From Carettochelys insculpta (lineage: Eukaryota > Chordata > Testudines > Carettochelyidae), in contig NC_134160.1 in the NCBI RefSeq assembly GCF_033958435.1, positions 15,859,001 through 15,923,000 of the forward strand: a stretch of DNA of 64,000 bases, in the 5' to 3' direction. This document shows positions 49,676-62,038 of this stretch, one piece after another. Both the position numbers and the translations under genes were made by a program. The notes under the pieces are model-generated. The model was not told the DNA's origin, did no database searches, and worked only from the letters and a program-made list of their open reading frames with translations. The stretch's first letter is position 1. The number at the start of each line of letters is the position of its first letter.

Positions 49676-49930
49676 GACCAAACCCGGCTTCCCTGCCTTC
49701 TCCCCTTTCACTCACCACAGCTCTCCTGTGTTCTCCCCTCACCGCAAAACCAGCTTCCCTGCCTCATCCCCTTTCCCCAAATCCGGCTCTCCTCCCTTGT
49801 CCCCTCTCTCCTGCCCCAGCTCCCCTGCCTTGTCCCCTCCCTCTCTCTAAATCCAGCTCCCCTCCTTTACCCTCTCCCCAAACCCGGCTCCCTGCCTTAT
49901 GCCCTGTTCCCAGTCCCTGCTCCCCTGCCT
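49676..49930. repeat. Pyrimidine-rich degenerate minisatellite
   Basis: Repeated units of about 35-40 bp: (C)AAACCCGGCTTCCCTGCCTT, CCAGCTTCCCTGCCTCATCC, ATCCGGCTCTCCTCCCTTGT, AATCCAGCTCCCCTCCTTTA. Confidence 0.7.
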
Positions 49931-49951
49931 GTCTCCAGCCATGTCTCTCAC

Positions 49952-50079
49952 CTTGTTTGTAAAATCCTTGAGCTGCATCCTCCGCTCTGCCTGTCCTTGC
50001 AGCGTGTCAGCAAGCATGCCAGCGACCCGCTTGTCTTCAGCTTCTCTCATCTTGTCCACTAGGGCACTGTCCTTTGGCT
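49952..50079 (-). CDS. Unidentified exon-like segment, 42 codons
   Basis: I do not recognise this protein. The minus-strand segment is open and encodes a highly charged, helix-like stretch, KDSALVDKMREAEDKRVAGM then LADTLQGQAERRMQLKDFTN and a final Lys. It ends in AAG followed by a consensus GTGAGAG donor. A possible acceptor, GTGTCCAG, precedes it, giving phase 1 in and phase 0 out (128 bp). The composition differs from the surrounding pyrimidine-rich intron. It lies in the first NKAIN1 intron, same strand. It could be an exon of a nested or read-through gene, a retroposed fragment, or chance. Confidence 0.3.
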
Positions 50080-52094
50080 CTGGACACACATCCACGTGCC
50101 CTGCCCCTGCCCATGCTGTGGTGCCCCTCCCTTTCCCCAGAGGCTCCTGGCATGCTCCCTTCCCTGTATGCAGCTCCCCAAGAGGGGCCAGGCCCCAGCT
50201 GCAGGAAGCCCCTCCCGCTGAGAGTCCAATGTTTACGGGGAGTGGAGAACGGGTCAGAGAAGGAGTCCCCTGATTCCATATCTCACACCCAGGTGAGCTG
50301 AGGGGTTAATACTGCTGCCTGCCCAGCCTGGCTCATGCAGGGAGGGGGCAGAGCGTTGGTACCTGCCAGGGGAGCAGAGAGCCACACATGTGCAGCCAAG
50401 CAGCTCTCAGAGAGGGTGACAGCTCAGTGCTGTCCCCACAAGCATCCAGCTAGTGCAGAGACAACAGGATTCCTCCAGCCTGGCAAACCAGCCCAGCGCT
50501 GGTCTTTGCATCTCCTCGGGGTGCCAGGCTGCTGCTCATGACTCTTCCTTTCATGGTCAAAGTGCACCTGTCACTGAGGCTCTTGCTAGGAATGACTCAG
50601 TGCTCGTGGGTCCCGGAGCTGGGCCAGCCTGGCACAGACCGGCTGTAGGGAGAACAATGCAATTCCCCCAGTAGCTCACCTCTATCCCGGCTGTCCCTAA
50701 GCCAGTTCCTATCATAACACACTGGGGATCACTGCTACCGGCTAGAGGAGGATGCAGGAAGTGGGGACTCCTGGGGTCTCGTCCTACTCCTGCCTGTGAC
50801 TTGCACTGGCCACTTCACTTCTCCAGGCTGCAGCTTCCCCATCCACACAAGGTAATTCTCCCTGTCTCACACGGGGCAAGGCAGAGTAACTGTTATTGCC
50901 TGAGAGTTACTAAATGCCTCAGTTTATTGGTATCTGAGACTGTCAAGCCATGGGACAGGGCCTGGCTCGGTGCTAAGTCCTGTTCAGCATTATCCAGACA
51001 GTCGGCTCTTGACCAAGTGTAGTAGGTCCTGGTCAGAGGCATGGGCGTAGGAGTCCCATTTACAGTGAGAAACAGGGAAGTGAGGTGACTTTCCCAAGGC
51101 CAAAGAGGAAGCCCATATCAGAGAAAGGAACATTACACCGCCTCCCCGCCCCCCCACCCGCTCCATAAGCAGGAGTGCTGGCTTCCCTAGCTATCAGGCA
51201 GCCCAGTCTTCCCAGGTATGGCACGTGCCTTGTGCATTGCGCCTGTATTGCCTTGCAGGGGCGACGGAGATTGCAAGTAAATGGCTGCTGAGCCAGCTTG
51301 CAGGCAGCATCCCAAACCAGTGTTCTTGTTCTGCCTGGGCTGTTTGTGCTGTACCAAATTCACATCTGCCCTGGTTAAGCTTGCAGCAGAAGGGGCCGTC
51401 GGATACACTTACAAATGGGCTGTAAATCTTTTCAATTGAGGAATGTAAATAATAAATGATACAAGGAGTGTGGCGCTCACCGGTTTATAGCCATCCATCC
51501 ATCTGGGGGCTGCTGACTGTGCTGCTTACAAGCAGCTAGAGCAAAAGGCTGCCAGCTTTTGGGGAGCATGTCAGCCTCCAAGGCTGCGGATGGAGCTGGG
51601 AGGTGCTTCCGAGGGAGCACGCTATGATCAGCTAGGCTAGGTGAGCATGTTTACATGGCGCTGGTACAGGCTCCTTTCCAGCAGAACTGCTTAATTCCAG
51701 CCTGTCAAGCTGAGATAGTTCAAAGGAGGCAGAATGAGATTCCTAGGGAGATTGGAAGCATCTAATTGAAACTTGCAGCAAAAATCCCTCTTCATTACAG
51801 GGAGAGGCAAAATTACCAGCTAATGAGACCGTCTCCCAGTGGATGGGTGAAGGCTCTTAATTGCATCTACAAATTTTTCCAGTGTATCTGCCTGGCAGGT
51901 AAATGCTGAGTGGTATGCAGTGCAGTTACTTGGGGTTATTGCGCAAATCATATGTCTTTCAGGCTGGATAAATTCTGTTTAAGATTAAGGAAACTAACAG
52001 AGGAAGAAAAAAATATAAAGTCTTCATTAGAGACTGTGCCTGGGTTGCTCCGTAATAGGCTTCATAACAAAAGGAGTAATCAGCTCCTCTATGA
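50080..52094. other. Intron with one MIR
   Basis: A MIR fragment (+) is likely at 50785-50890 (CTGTGACTTGCACTGGCCAC, CAGCTTCCCCATCCACACAA). A complement-like piece lies at about 51065-51120 (TGAGGTGACTTTCCCAAGGC). The rest is not recognised. Confidence 0.45.
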
Positions 52095-52255
52095 CATTTT
52101 TCACCCATAGGTCTCCGAGCATTTTTCAAAGATGAGGGCGCAGCATCACCCTCATTTTACAGATGACAAAACTGTGGCATAGACACAGACAGCAAATTGT
52201 CTACCACCAGTCAACAAGCCAGCAGCATGGCTGGGAATACAATGGAGGGAGGCCC
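52095..52255 (-). mobile_element. MIR SINE fragment
   Basis: Plus strand CCTCATTTTACAGATGACAA and AACTGTGGCATAGACACAGA are the complement of MIR. Confidence 0.55.
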
Positions 52256-54884
52256 CCTGAGGTGCATTCTAGTGCCCCGTTCCCATCCATCAGCTGCCAT
52301 GGCATCCTGCACAGGGTGAAGCAAAATAAAACATGGCCACAGGCCCAGCCAAGCCCTTGGCAATGTGCAGGCCTGGCTCACAGCGATCAGAGGCAGGGCA
52401 GTTCTGTGGCTAGCTCCACCATGCTCTAGAGACAGGAGCTTCCTGGCTGGAAATCCCCTACCCTGCAGAATCTGTGGGATTTCACCCCTGAGCAGAGTGG
52501 AGCTGCCCAGCCAACAGCTGCCTGCAGCTCAGGTGCTCTGGGGCTGGTCTGATCTCTGCAGGGGCCCATGCAGGAATAGAGAGAAGGGAGATGGGGCTCT
52601 CTGCCAGGGGCACCTGCCCTTATTGCTTTCCCTGACTATCTGCAGTTCAGGGTGGGTCACGAGCACTGGCCTGGTCCAGGCCAGCACATACAAGCTGGTG
52701 CTGCCGTGGGACTTGAGCACAGGAGCATGTGCTGATAGGAACCTCCCAGCTGCTGCCTGGCTGGGACCAGCTCCCATTCCCCAGCAGCACTCAGCTCTCC
52801 AGCCCTGCCAACCGATGCCGACCTGGCTCAGAATCAGACATTGGTGTCCCCTCCATGTCCCCAAGATGCCAGGGGAAAGATGGAAATCTAACCTGCTGCG
52901 GGGGGAAGAACGCAGTGAGGGGCAGGAAGCCCCAGGAGTTGGCTGAATCAGCCTCTGAACACAGCCAAATCTGGGGTCAGGGAGGGGCAGCAGCTGCAGC
53001 GGGGGAAGAGGTGGTGGCAGGGAGCTGGTGATCTTCTGCAGCACAAGCCGTGCCTCAGGGACTGTCCTCCACTGCCAAATGTCAGCCTGGGCAAGGGTAA
53101 GCCTCAGCACCCACCTAGCCAGACATGAGCCCCAGGGTGCTGCTCTGCAGGGCTGGGGTGTGGCTGCCTCTCCAGGACCACGGAATTCAGGCTGTGCAAT
53201 GAACTCTTCTGCTTCCCTAAGCTTGAACACCCAGCGCTCAGTGAGCACCAGCCTGGGAATGGCTTGGAGCCAAGTCAGCACTGCCCTATTGCTGGCTAAT
53301 GGGGCATCGGGTGAGTCTGCTCCAGGGTGCTGGAGCACGAGTTCCCAGTAAAAGTGACTTCATGCCAGAGTGATCATTCAGCTTGTAATTGTGCTGGGCA
53401 ATTTCCCCGTGTGGACAAGCCCCAGGTAACACCGACAGGCAGGAGACGGCGGCAGCCTTCTGAGCATCCAGTGCAGGGTTTTCAAAGCTGGACTAGTTAA
53501 GCAACTGAGGCACTAATGAGTCTCAGGGTCCCCTGTCCCTTCCCCCTCCCTCTCCTCACCATTTATCACTCTCTCCCACTTTTTGGAGTGCCCAGTTTAA
53601 GACACCTTAAAGGGGCCCATGAAAATCATCAGTCCCTTCTAGAGTGTCTGAAACCAGGCCCCCAGAACCAGGAGTCACTTTTGCAGCCAGTAGTTTGTAT
53701 CTATACACACGATACCCCACACTGCAAGGACCCCACGCTGCAAGGGGCCAATACCCGCCACTGCGAGGCAGGCTAGGCTGGGAAAAATTCCTGCCAGACG
53801 GAGCAGACCGGATGCCAAAGCCATAACCCGACCGTCATAATCAAAAGCTCCGATTTCACCTAGGACTTCTGTGTCATGTGAGTGTCACTCTCCAATCACA
53901 GTTCAGCAGCCCTCAATGGCACATCTCCTGGCACTCTCTGCATAGGTTCCACTCGTGGCGTACTTCCTCCTTTCGAGGGATACATGCAGTGAGCCACATT
54001 TCTAAGCGCTACGCACCTCCCATCCTGCCGATTGTGGCCCAACCTTCTCCCACTAGGCGGCGCTTTTGAAATCTGGCCCAGGGTGTCAAATCTATCGCTA
54101 GCACACGTATCATTTCATTTGACTGCAGTTCCCTCCGCACCCACTCCTCCCGGCTTGAATGCTGGGCAGTCAGTAGAACTCATTCTTTTCCAAAATTGAG
54201 CTCATTTATCTTGAACAGCCTTGTTCTTTAACAGAGATTTCCACTAGTAAATTACCCTCTATCTCCCCGTGAGATCCCTTCTTCCTAGTGACAGCCTGCA
54301 TCCTCACACATATATGCACTCAGGCTAAACGCACTGATGCTCCCAGGCAGCCTTCAACTCATCTCCCTGTTTATGGATTTTAAAGATGGAGGTGGCAGAT
54401 GCTGGGGTGATGCTGTACATTGGAGACAATGTCCTGTAATTTCTGGAATGGGTGCTAACATTTTCTCCTTGCAGCAGAAACCAGAGGCACATGGGTGGGA
54501 AGCAAAACACATCCCTATGTCATGTCTGGCTGGATGGGATGTGCTTGCCTGTGCTACTATCAAGAGCAACTCATCCAGGGGCCTTCGGGGGCAAACCTCC
54601 CCACTGCAGCAGACTTGGGAAATGTGCGGTTTTTCCATTGTGCTCCCTTTGCTAGTCCTGGAGAGATGAGTCTTCGGAGAAGAAATGGGTGAGGTTAATA
54701 ACTGAATGCACAATGTAGAGTTCCTGTACTTTGCACGTCCACAGGGTTAGATTTTCCATTGCCTTGTGCTGGGTGTCATCACGGGTATCCATGAAAAGTG
54801 CACATCAACTATTTCCAGTCTGCCAGAGGAGCGTGTTGCATTGGCGTAAATGATGACATGGGGCAATGGAGCATCAGGGTCAAA
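52256..54884. other. Intron, no supported gene
   Basis: A 269-codon minus-strand open frame at 52529-53338 resembles no protein I know and lies in GC-rich sequence. A MIR-like or other old repeat may lie near 53590-53650 (ACACCTTAAAGGGGCCCATG). Nothing else is recognised. Confidence 0.4.
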
Positions 54885-55015
54885 ATGTTTTTCCTCGGTA
54901 AATCTCAATGTACTCTCCAAAGGTGGGGAAAGGATCATTATCTTTGTTTAACCAATAGGGAACCAGAGGCACACAACACCATCTGGCCTAAGGATACACA
55001 ACAAAGTCATGGAGG
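54885..55015 (-). mobile_element. MIR SINE fragment
   Basis: Plus strand GGATCATTATCTTTGTTTAA, CAGAGGCACACAACACCATC are the complement of MIR. Confidence 0.4.
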
Positions 55016-55251
55016 AATGGTCTGCACTAGGAGATTATATCAAATTTAGGTGACTTTGGTCGCTTTTCTAAGCAATCCGTCCACACTACAGGTCCATTCT
55101 GCTGACTTTAAGGGCTCCTAATGTCGACTTTTGTACTCTTGTGTGGTCGACTTTACAGTAGTACAAATGGGGTGTTGTGAAATTTGACCTTCTTGGCCTC
55201 CTGGAGGTGTCCTGGGAAAATTTGAATTTCATTTCCTTTTTGGCCAGCATG

Positions 55252-55962
55252 GGCTACGTCTACACATGAAGCCTACATCGAAGGAGCTTATTTCGATGTA
55301 GCGACATCGAAATAGGCTATTTCGATGAATAATGTCTACACGTCCTCCAGGGCTGGCAACGTCGACGTTCAACATCGATGTTGCGCAGCACCACATCGAA
55401 ATAGGCGCTGCGAGGGAACGTCTACACGCCAAAGTAGCACACATCGAAATAAGGGTGCCAGGCACAGCTGCAGACAGGGTCACAGGGCGGACTCAACAGC
55501 AAGCTGCTCCCTTAAAGGGCCCCTCCCAGACACACTTGCACTAAACAACACAAGATCCACAGAGCCGACAACTGGTTGCAGACCCTGTGCATGCAGCATG
55601 GATCCCCAGCTGCAGCAGCAGCAGCCAGAAGCCCTGGGCTAAGGGCTGCTGAACACAGTGACCATAGAGCCCCGCAGGGGCTGGAGAGAGAGCGTCTCTC
55701 AACCCCTCAGCTGATGGCCGCCATGGCGGACCCTGCTATTTCGAAGTTGCAGGACGCGGATCGGCTACACGTGCCCTACTTCGATGTTCAACTTCGAAGT
55801 AGGGCGCTATTCCCATCCCCTCATGGGGTTAGCGGCTTCGACGTCTCGCCGCCTAACGTCGATGTTAACATTGAAATAGCGCCCAACACGTGTAGCCGTG
55901 ACGGGCGCTATTTCGAAGTTAGTGCCGCTACTTTGAAGTAGCGTGCACGTGTAGACACGGCT
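55252..55962. mobile_element. Non-autonomous Harbinger, deletion derivative
   Basis: 711 bp with ends GGCTACGTCTACACATG and CACGTGTAGACACGGCT, flanked by ATG at 55249-55251 and 55963-55965. It matches both ends of the 17216-21164 element in reverse orientation. TTAAAGGGCCCCTCCCAGAC (about 55513) is the complement of about 20864-20883. CCATAGAGCCCCGCAGGGGC (about 55662) is the complement of about 17477-17496. Everything coding between has gone. Confidence 0.88.
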
Positions 55963-56006
55963 ATGGTGAGTGGAGCAGGCAGCAAACCTCAGCAGCACAT
56001 CTGGCC

Positions 56007-56560
56007 ATGAATACCCAGGGTCGCAGATGAGCTTCAGCATGGAGTGTGCAGGAGATCCAGGACCTTATTGCTGTGTTGAGGTATGAAGCTGTTCTGGCAG
56101 AGCTACGAAACAGCAAAAGAAATGCAGACATCTATAGCACGATCTCCAGGGCATGGTGGCAAAAGGATACAGCAGGGATGCCCAGCAGTGCCATGTGAAA
56201 ATAAAGATGCTCAGGCAGGCATATCATAAAACGAAAGAAGCAAATGGGTGTTCTGGGTCGTCGCTGAAGACATGCTGCTCCTATGAGTAGCTGCAAGGGA
56301 TTCTAGTGGGAGACCCAACCGCTGTCTCCAAACAATCCACTGATACCTCCCAAGCGATTTCTCAGGCAGCCTCTGGCAACAGCTGGGAAAACTGGCTAGA
56401 GGAGGAAAACAATGGTCAGCAGGTGAAGGGAGCATCTGATCTCACAAATAGCCAGGAACTTTTTTTAACTTTCAGTCTCATCCCCTTCACCGGACGTTTT
56501 CAGCTGGACCCTGACCACAGGGAGGGCGCCTCTATTTTTAATCATGCTCGAGTAGGTTAA
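56007..56560 (+). pseudogene. Myb/SANT-like gene of the older Harbinger, broken
   Basis: It starts at an ATG (56007) with MNTQGR, then an in-frame TGA at 56028-56030 where CGA is expected. The Myb/SANT-like domain follows: WSVQEIQDLIAVLRYEAVLA, ELRNSKRNADIYSTISRA. After a second stop the frame shifts to VKIKMLRQAYHKTKEANG and then SGSSLKTCCSYE-LQGIL, matching the third helix and the usual F/Y-[DE]ELHAIL segment. Further on, DLTNSQELFLTFSLIP corresponds to a conserved acidic tail. At least two stops and two frameshifts. Same role as the gene at 17508-19132, but more decayed and of another family. Confidence 0.8.
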
Positions 56561-57815
56561 GGCAATTAGGTGTGATCTGCAGCAGACTCTGTAGCTACAC
56601 AGCCCAGGCCCAAAAGAACAACATGTTAATGTATCTGGGCACGGAGTGCTGGTCCTTCTTGCGCGGCTCTATAGAGCTCTCAGATAGGTGCTCTTTAATG
56701 CTTCCCACAAGGTTTCTGGGGAGGCGCCTTATTCCGACCTCCTCGGTAGGACACCTTTCCTCGCCAAGCCGTCAGTAAATGATCTGGTGTCACTGCACCA
56801 CAGAGCAGTGAAGCACACAGACCAGCCTTGTGCCCACATTCAGTCAGCCACATCTGTTCCTTCCAATGTTTGTTCTCCTAAGCAGGCTGATATTGCACAT
56901 ACAACTAGAAGAAGCGGGGAAGGAGCATTAAGCTGTTAAGATAGCACAGGCTGTTCTGCCAGGTCCAGACCACTCCCTTCCCTTCCCTTCCCTTCCCTTC
57001 CTTAGGCTCCAGGGAAAAGAGAAACTTTCAATGCACCAGCTGGAGGGGCGGGACACGTGACAGCCTTGAGAGGCATACCCCTAGCCACAAGGAGGAAAAC
57101 ACAAGCCACACGGCTATGCCCTGTCTCCCTCCCACCTCTCTGTGTGACTGGGAGAAGGGAAACTTTCACTGTCCCAGCAGAGCAGGGAGGAGAAGCAGGC
57201 GGTGACCACAAGAGCCACACATCCCCTATAGTGCAAGCTGCACTGCCATTCCTTGCCCTCCCTCTTCCCTTCCTTTCCTCAGGCCCCTGGGAGAAGGGAA
57301 ACGCTCAACATCCAGTAAAGTGGGGAGGAGAAGCACAAAGTGACCACCACTACCACAGCCCTGACCCCTTTCCTCCCTCCATACCTGCATGTAGCATGCA
57401 CAGCTGCAAAAAGTGCTTTTGGAATCACAGGCTTGGAAGCTTGCCCCAATCTGTGCCTTACCATGATGGGAAGTGAACTGAGTCGAGCAGGTCCCTTAAG
57501 ATCTCTGTGTAGTACCTGCTACACAGAGGATGCTTAAAAGGCAAAATTTGTCCTTGCACAGAACACATCCCTATTGTGTTCCACAGAGGTTCTTTCATGG
57601 AATTCCTCTGCGTGTTGTAAAACTTTTCTAATCTACTGTAAATGTATCTCCCTAATGTCTAGCGTTCACTTCTGTTTTGTTGCAGTTAGCTCAACAGCGA
57701 GCTTATTGACTTCTGCTCCATACACCACCCCCGCCCAACCTGTTAGATTGGCACAGATCTGAAGGAGAAAACAAACATGGGAATATATGTTCCTGGAGCA
57801 CATGCTAGCTGCCAC
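56561..57815. other. Interior of older Harbinger or unidentified insertion
   Basis: Includes a (CCTTC)n run at 56974-57002. Duplicated GGGAAAAGAGAAACTTTCAA- and GGAGAAGGGAAACTTTCACT-type words occur at about 57010, 57150 and 57290, suggesting a short tandem unit of about 140 bp. No gene recognised. Confidence 0.4.
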
Positions 57816-57989
57816 ACATCATAGAATCAGAGAATTCTAGGGTTGAAAGGGACCTCAGGAGGTCATGTAGTTCAGCCCCCTGCCTAAAGTAGGATCAGCT
57901 TCCTCTAAATCATCCCAGCCAGGACTATGTCAAGCCAGGACTTAAAAACTTCTAGGGATGGAGATTCCACCACCCTCTCTGGGTAATGC

Positions 57990-60640
57990 ATTCCAGTGCT
58001 TCACCACCATCCTGAGGAAATAGTTTTTCCTAATATCCAATGTACACCTCCCCCTGTGTACCTTCAGAGCATTGCTCCTTTTTCTGTCATCTGTCACATT
58101 CTCTCTCCACCCTCTTTAGAGCCCCCTTTCAGGAAGTTGAAGGCTGCTATCAAATCACCCCTCAGTCTTCTCTTCTGCAAACTAAATAAGCCCAAATCCC
58201 TCAGCCTCACCTCATAGGTCATGTGCTCCAGACCCCTAATCATTTTCGTTGCCCTCTACTGAACCGTTTCCAATGTGTCCACATCCTTTCTATAGTGGGG
58301 GTGGGGTGGGGCGAGAACTGCATGCAATGGTCCAGATGAGGCCTCACCAGAGCCGAGCAGAGGGGAATAATAACTTAGCTAGATCTGCTGGAAATGCTTC
58401 TCTTAATGAACCCTAATATGCTATTAGCCTTCTTGGCTACAAGGACACACTGTTGACTCTTATACAGCCTCTCATCCACTATAATCCCCAGATCCTTTTC
58501 TGCTGCACTGCTACTTAGCGAGTCAGTCCCCAGCCTGTAACAATGCTTGGGATTCTTCCATCCCACGCACAGGACTCTACACGTCTCCTTGTTGAACCTC
58601 ATCATATTTCTTTTGGCCCAGTCCTCCAATGTGTCTCGTTCACTCTGGACCCGATCCCTACCTTCCAATGTATCTACCTGATCCCCTACCTTAATGTCAT
58701 CTGCAAATTTCCTGAGGGTGCAATCCATCCCCTTATCCAGGTCATTAATAAAGATGTTGAATAGTACTGGCCCCAAAACTGATCCTTGGGGCACTCCACT
58801 TGAAACCCACCGCCAACCAGACACTGAGCCATTGACCACGTTGGGCCTGTCTCTCATGCCAGTTGTCTATCCATCTTACAGTCCATGTATACGATCCACG
58901 CATCCTTAACTTATGAAAAAGAATGAGGTGGGAGACTGTATCAAAAGCTTTTCTAAAGTCAAGGTATATCACATCCATTGACTTCCCCATGGCCACAGAG
59001 CCACTTACCTCATCATAGAAGCTAATCAGATTGGTTAGGCATGACTTGCCCTCAGTGAATCCGTGTTGACTACTCTTGATCACTTTCCCCTCTTTCAAGT
59101 GCTCTAAATGGATTCCTTGAGGATTCCCTCCATGATTTTTTGGGGGACTGAGGTGATGCTGACTGGTCTATAGTTCCCTCGATTGCCCTTCTTTCCTTTT
59201 TTAAAGATGGGCACTACATTTGCCATTTTTCAATCATCTAGCACCTCTTCTGATGTCCAAGAGTTTTCAAAGATAACAGCCAAAGGCTCTGCAATGACAT
59301 CTGCTAATTCCCTCAGCACCCTTGGATGCATTAAATCCAGATCCACGGATCTGTGTGTGTCTAGCTTTTGTAAATAGCTCTAAACCTGTTCTTTCCCCAC
59401 ATCCTTCCCATATGTCATTGCCTAGTGTCGTAGTTGGGGAGCTGACCTTGTTTGTGAAGACTGAAACAAAAAAAGCATTGAGTACTTCAGCCTTCCCACA
59501 TCATCTGTCACCAGGTTACCTCCCTCATCCAGTAACAGCCCCACACCCTCCCTGATAATCCTCTTTTTATTAACATACCTGCAGAAGCCCTTCTTGTTAC
59601 CCTTCACATCCCTTGCTATCAGCAGGTCCAATTGTGCTTTCGCTTTCCTAATTACCCCCTGGCATTTTCCAGCCATATATGTATACTCCTCCTTACTCAT
59701 CTGTCCAAGTTTCCAATTCTTATGTGCATCCTTTTTGAGTTTAAGCTCACAAAGGATTTCCCTTGTAAGCCAAACTGGTTGCCTACCATGTTTGCATTTC
59801 TTACTGCGCATCAGGATGGTTTGTTCCTGTGCCTTCCATAAGACCTCTTTAAAATACTGCCAGTTCTCCTCAACTCCTTTCCCCTTCATATTAGCTTCCC
59901 AGGGGATCCTGCCCATCAGTTCTCTCAGGGAGTCAGTCTGCTCTTTTGAAATCAAGGGTCTGTATATTACTGCTCACCTTTCTTCCTTTTGTTAGAATCC
60001 TGAAATCTACCATCTCACGATCACTGCAGCCCAGGTTGCCACTCACTTCTATTTCTCCTTCTATTTCTTCCCTGTTCATGAGCAGCAGGTCAAGCTGTGC
60101 GCGGCCCCTGGTTGGGTCTTTCAGCACGTGTACCATGAAGTCATCCCCAACATTCTCTAAAAACTTCCTGGATTGTTTGTGTGCTGCTGTGTTGGTCTCC
60201 CAACAAATGTGTGTGGGTGAATAAAGTCTCCCATGAGGACCAGCACCTGTGATTTGGAAGCTTCTCTTGGTTGTCTGAAGAAATTCTTGTCTACCTCATC
60301 TCCCTGATCTGGTGGCCTAGAGCAGACACCAAACACTACATTGCCTCTGCTGCTTCCGCCTCTAAGCTTAACCCAACTGTCTCTTCTTCCTCCATAAACT
60401 AGAGCTCAGAACTATCATATTGCTGTCTGACATAAATCGCAACTCCTCTTCTTCTCCTCTGCTTGTCCTTTCTGAACAGTTTATACCCTTCCATGACAGT
60501 GCTCCAGTTATGTGAGTCATCCCACCAAGTCTCCATTATTCCAGTCACCTCATACTCCTTTCACTGTGCCAGGGCCTCTAATTTCACCTATTTGTTTCCC
60601 AGGATCTTTAGATAATAAGCTGATTGGCTGCGTTCTCCTT
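57990..60640 (-). pseudogene. CR1 ORF2: APE endonuclease and reverse transcriptase
   Basis: Minus strand, several frames. Endonuclease remnants at about 60480-59945: RGVAIYVRQQYDS-like codons, VLMGDF near 60237, and DPTRGRAQLDLLLMNREEIE (60136-59933). Linker 59955-59422: VWLTREILCELKLKKDAHKN, AKAQLDLLIARDVKGNKKGF. RT 59098-58375: SQHGFTEGKSCLTNLI, VIYLDFRKAFDTVSH, SSGVPQGSVLGPVLFNIFIN and KFADDIKVG, with catalytic FADD intact. C-terminal codons near 58000. Frameshifts separate the parts. Confidence 0.88.
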
Positions 60641-60737
60641 TCGAATGAGTGGTCCTCCTTTGTTGTACCTTCCTCCTTCCCCACTTACCTCAGGTCTTGG
60701 GTCACCATCCCCTGATGAACCTAGTTTAAAGCCCTCC

Positions 60738-61702
60738 TCACAGGTTTGCAAGCCTGCCCACAAAGATTCTCTCTCCTTTCTTCGTAAGGTGGATCCCGTT
60801 ACTTCCTAGAAATCCTTGCTCTTGAAACAGAATCCCATGGCTGAAGAAACCAAATCCCTCTCTCTGACACCACCTGTGCAACCCTGCATTTACTTCCAGG
60901 ATTTGACGATCTCTACCTGGACCCCTTCCTTCAACAGGGAGGATGGACAAGAATACCACTTGCGTTCCATAATCTTTGATCTTCCTTCCCAGAGTTACAT
61001 AATCTGTAATGACGCGCTCAGGGTTGTTCTTTGATGTGTGTTGGTTCCTACATGGAGAAGTAGGAAAGGGCAATAATCCACAGGTCTGATGATTTCTGGA
61101 AGTCTTTCTGTCACATCCTTGATTCTAGCTCCTGGTAAGCAGCAAACTTCCCGAGATTCCAGGACTGGATGGCAGATGGATGACTCATTCCCTCATTCCC
61201 ATCTTCTTCACTTGGTGGTGGTGGTCGTAGAACTACCATCCCTAGGACTACTCATCCTACGCCTTTCAGCCAGTAGGATCGTCTTCTGATCCCTTCTCTC
61301 AGAAGTCTCTGCCACAGAATTCTCCACTGTATTACCCATGCAGAGAGCTTGAAAGCGGTTGCTTACCTCTACAAGAATTGGAGATAATTGGATTGGCTTT
61401 TGTCTCCTGGAGGTTACATGCTTCCAGTTTTCTTCCTCAGTTTCTACTGCCCTCATCGGTTGCTCAACCTGCTGTGCCTGCAGTACTAAATGATGCCTTC
61501 TATCTACGAAGTCTTCACCTTCTGTGATGGACCAAAGGGTTGATATTTGTGCCTCAAGTTCTCTAACCTTTTCTTCCAAGATGGTGACCAGTTTGCACTT
61601 GGTACATATGAAATCCTGTCTATTTTCCAGGAGGAAAACAAACGTAGTACATGCGGTGCAGGTCACAACAGCTGACTTGTCAATAGAATTGTCACTATCC
61701 AT
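60738..61702 (-). pseudogene. CR1 ORF1: zinc-finger, coiled coil and esterase domains
   Basis: Minus strand, start ATG at 61702. The N-terminal part has CTACTTFVF and FICTKCKLV, a Cys-pair zinc-binding motif, followed by LEEKVRELEAQISTL (coiled coil). The frame stays open to 61208. After a break, 61073-60738 continues with the SGNH/GDSL-type esterase end (QVVFLSILPVEGRG, GIHLTKKGERIF). This layout is that of CR1 ORF1 proteins, which bind nucleic acid and lipid. The break between the two parts disables it. Confidence 0.82.
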
Positions 61703-61963
61703 TTTCCCCCTTTCTTCACAGAATTTGCTCAGTAGATATTAGAGCTGATTTGAAGGGCAGAAAAGAAACAAAACTATGAAAAAAGAAATCAAGTAATAAT
61801 ATGGAGCTCCCCCCAGGTCTGACTCCCAGGGAAACTGCCCTGTTAGCAGCCTCTGTTTGCAGCTCCCAGTTGGTCACTCTCCTGCTGGTCACTAGCCTCT
61901 GGCTTGTGAAGCTTTCTTTCCTTTGGTCCCTCGTACCCCTGGTGAGTCACAGGGAGAGGGGCT

Positions 61964-61964
<1 letters not shown>

Positions 61965-62038
<74 letters not shown>
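61965..62038. repeat. (CA)n microsatellite, about 37 units
   Basis: 74 bp of uninterrupted CA at the 5' side of the CR1. Likely length-variable. Confidence 0.97.

Larger units (their letters stand above)
57816..62038 (-). mobile_element. Nearly complete CR1 LINE
   Basis: Reads on the minus strand from a 5' UTR (about 61960-61703) through ORF1, ORF2 and a full 3' UTR ending at 57820 (plus-strand TCATAGAATCAGAGAATTCT). Length about 4.2 kb including a (CA)n tract at the 5' side. A 7 bp repeat CTGCCAC at 57809-57815 and 62039-62045 may be the target duplication. Both ORFs are interrupted. Confidence 0.88.

Noticed and set aside
52529..53338. 269-codon minus-strand open frame
   Set aside because: No recognisable domain, Leu/Pro/Ser-rich in GC-rich intron, no splice or repeat support. 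Kept only as a remark.
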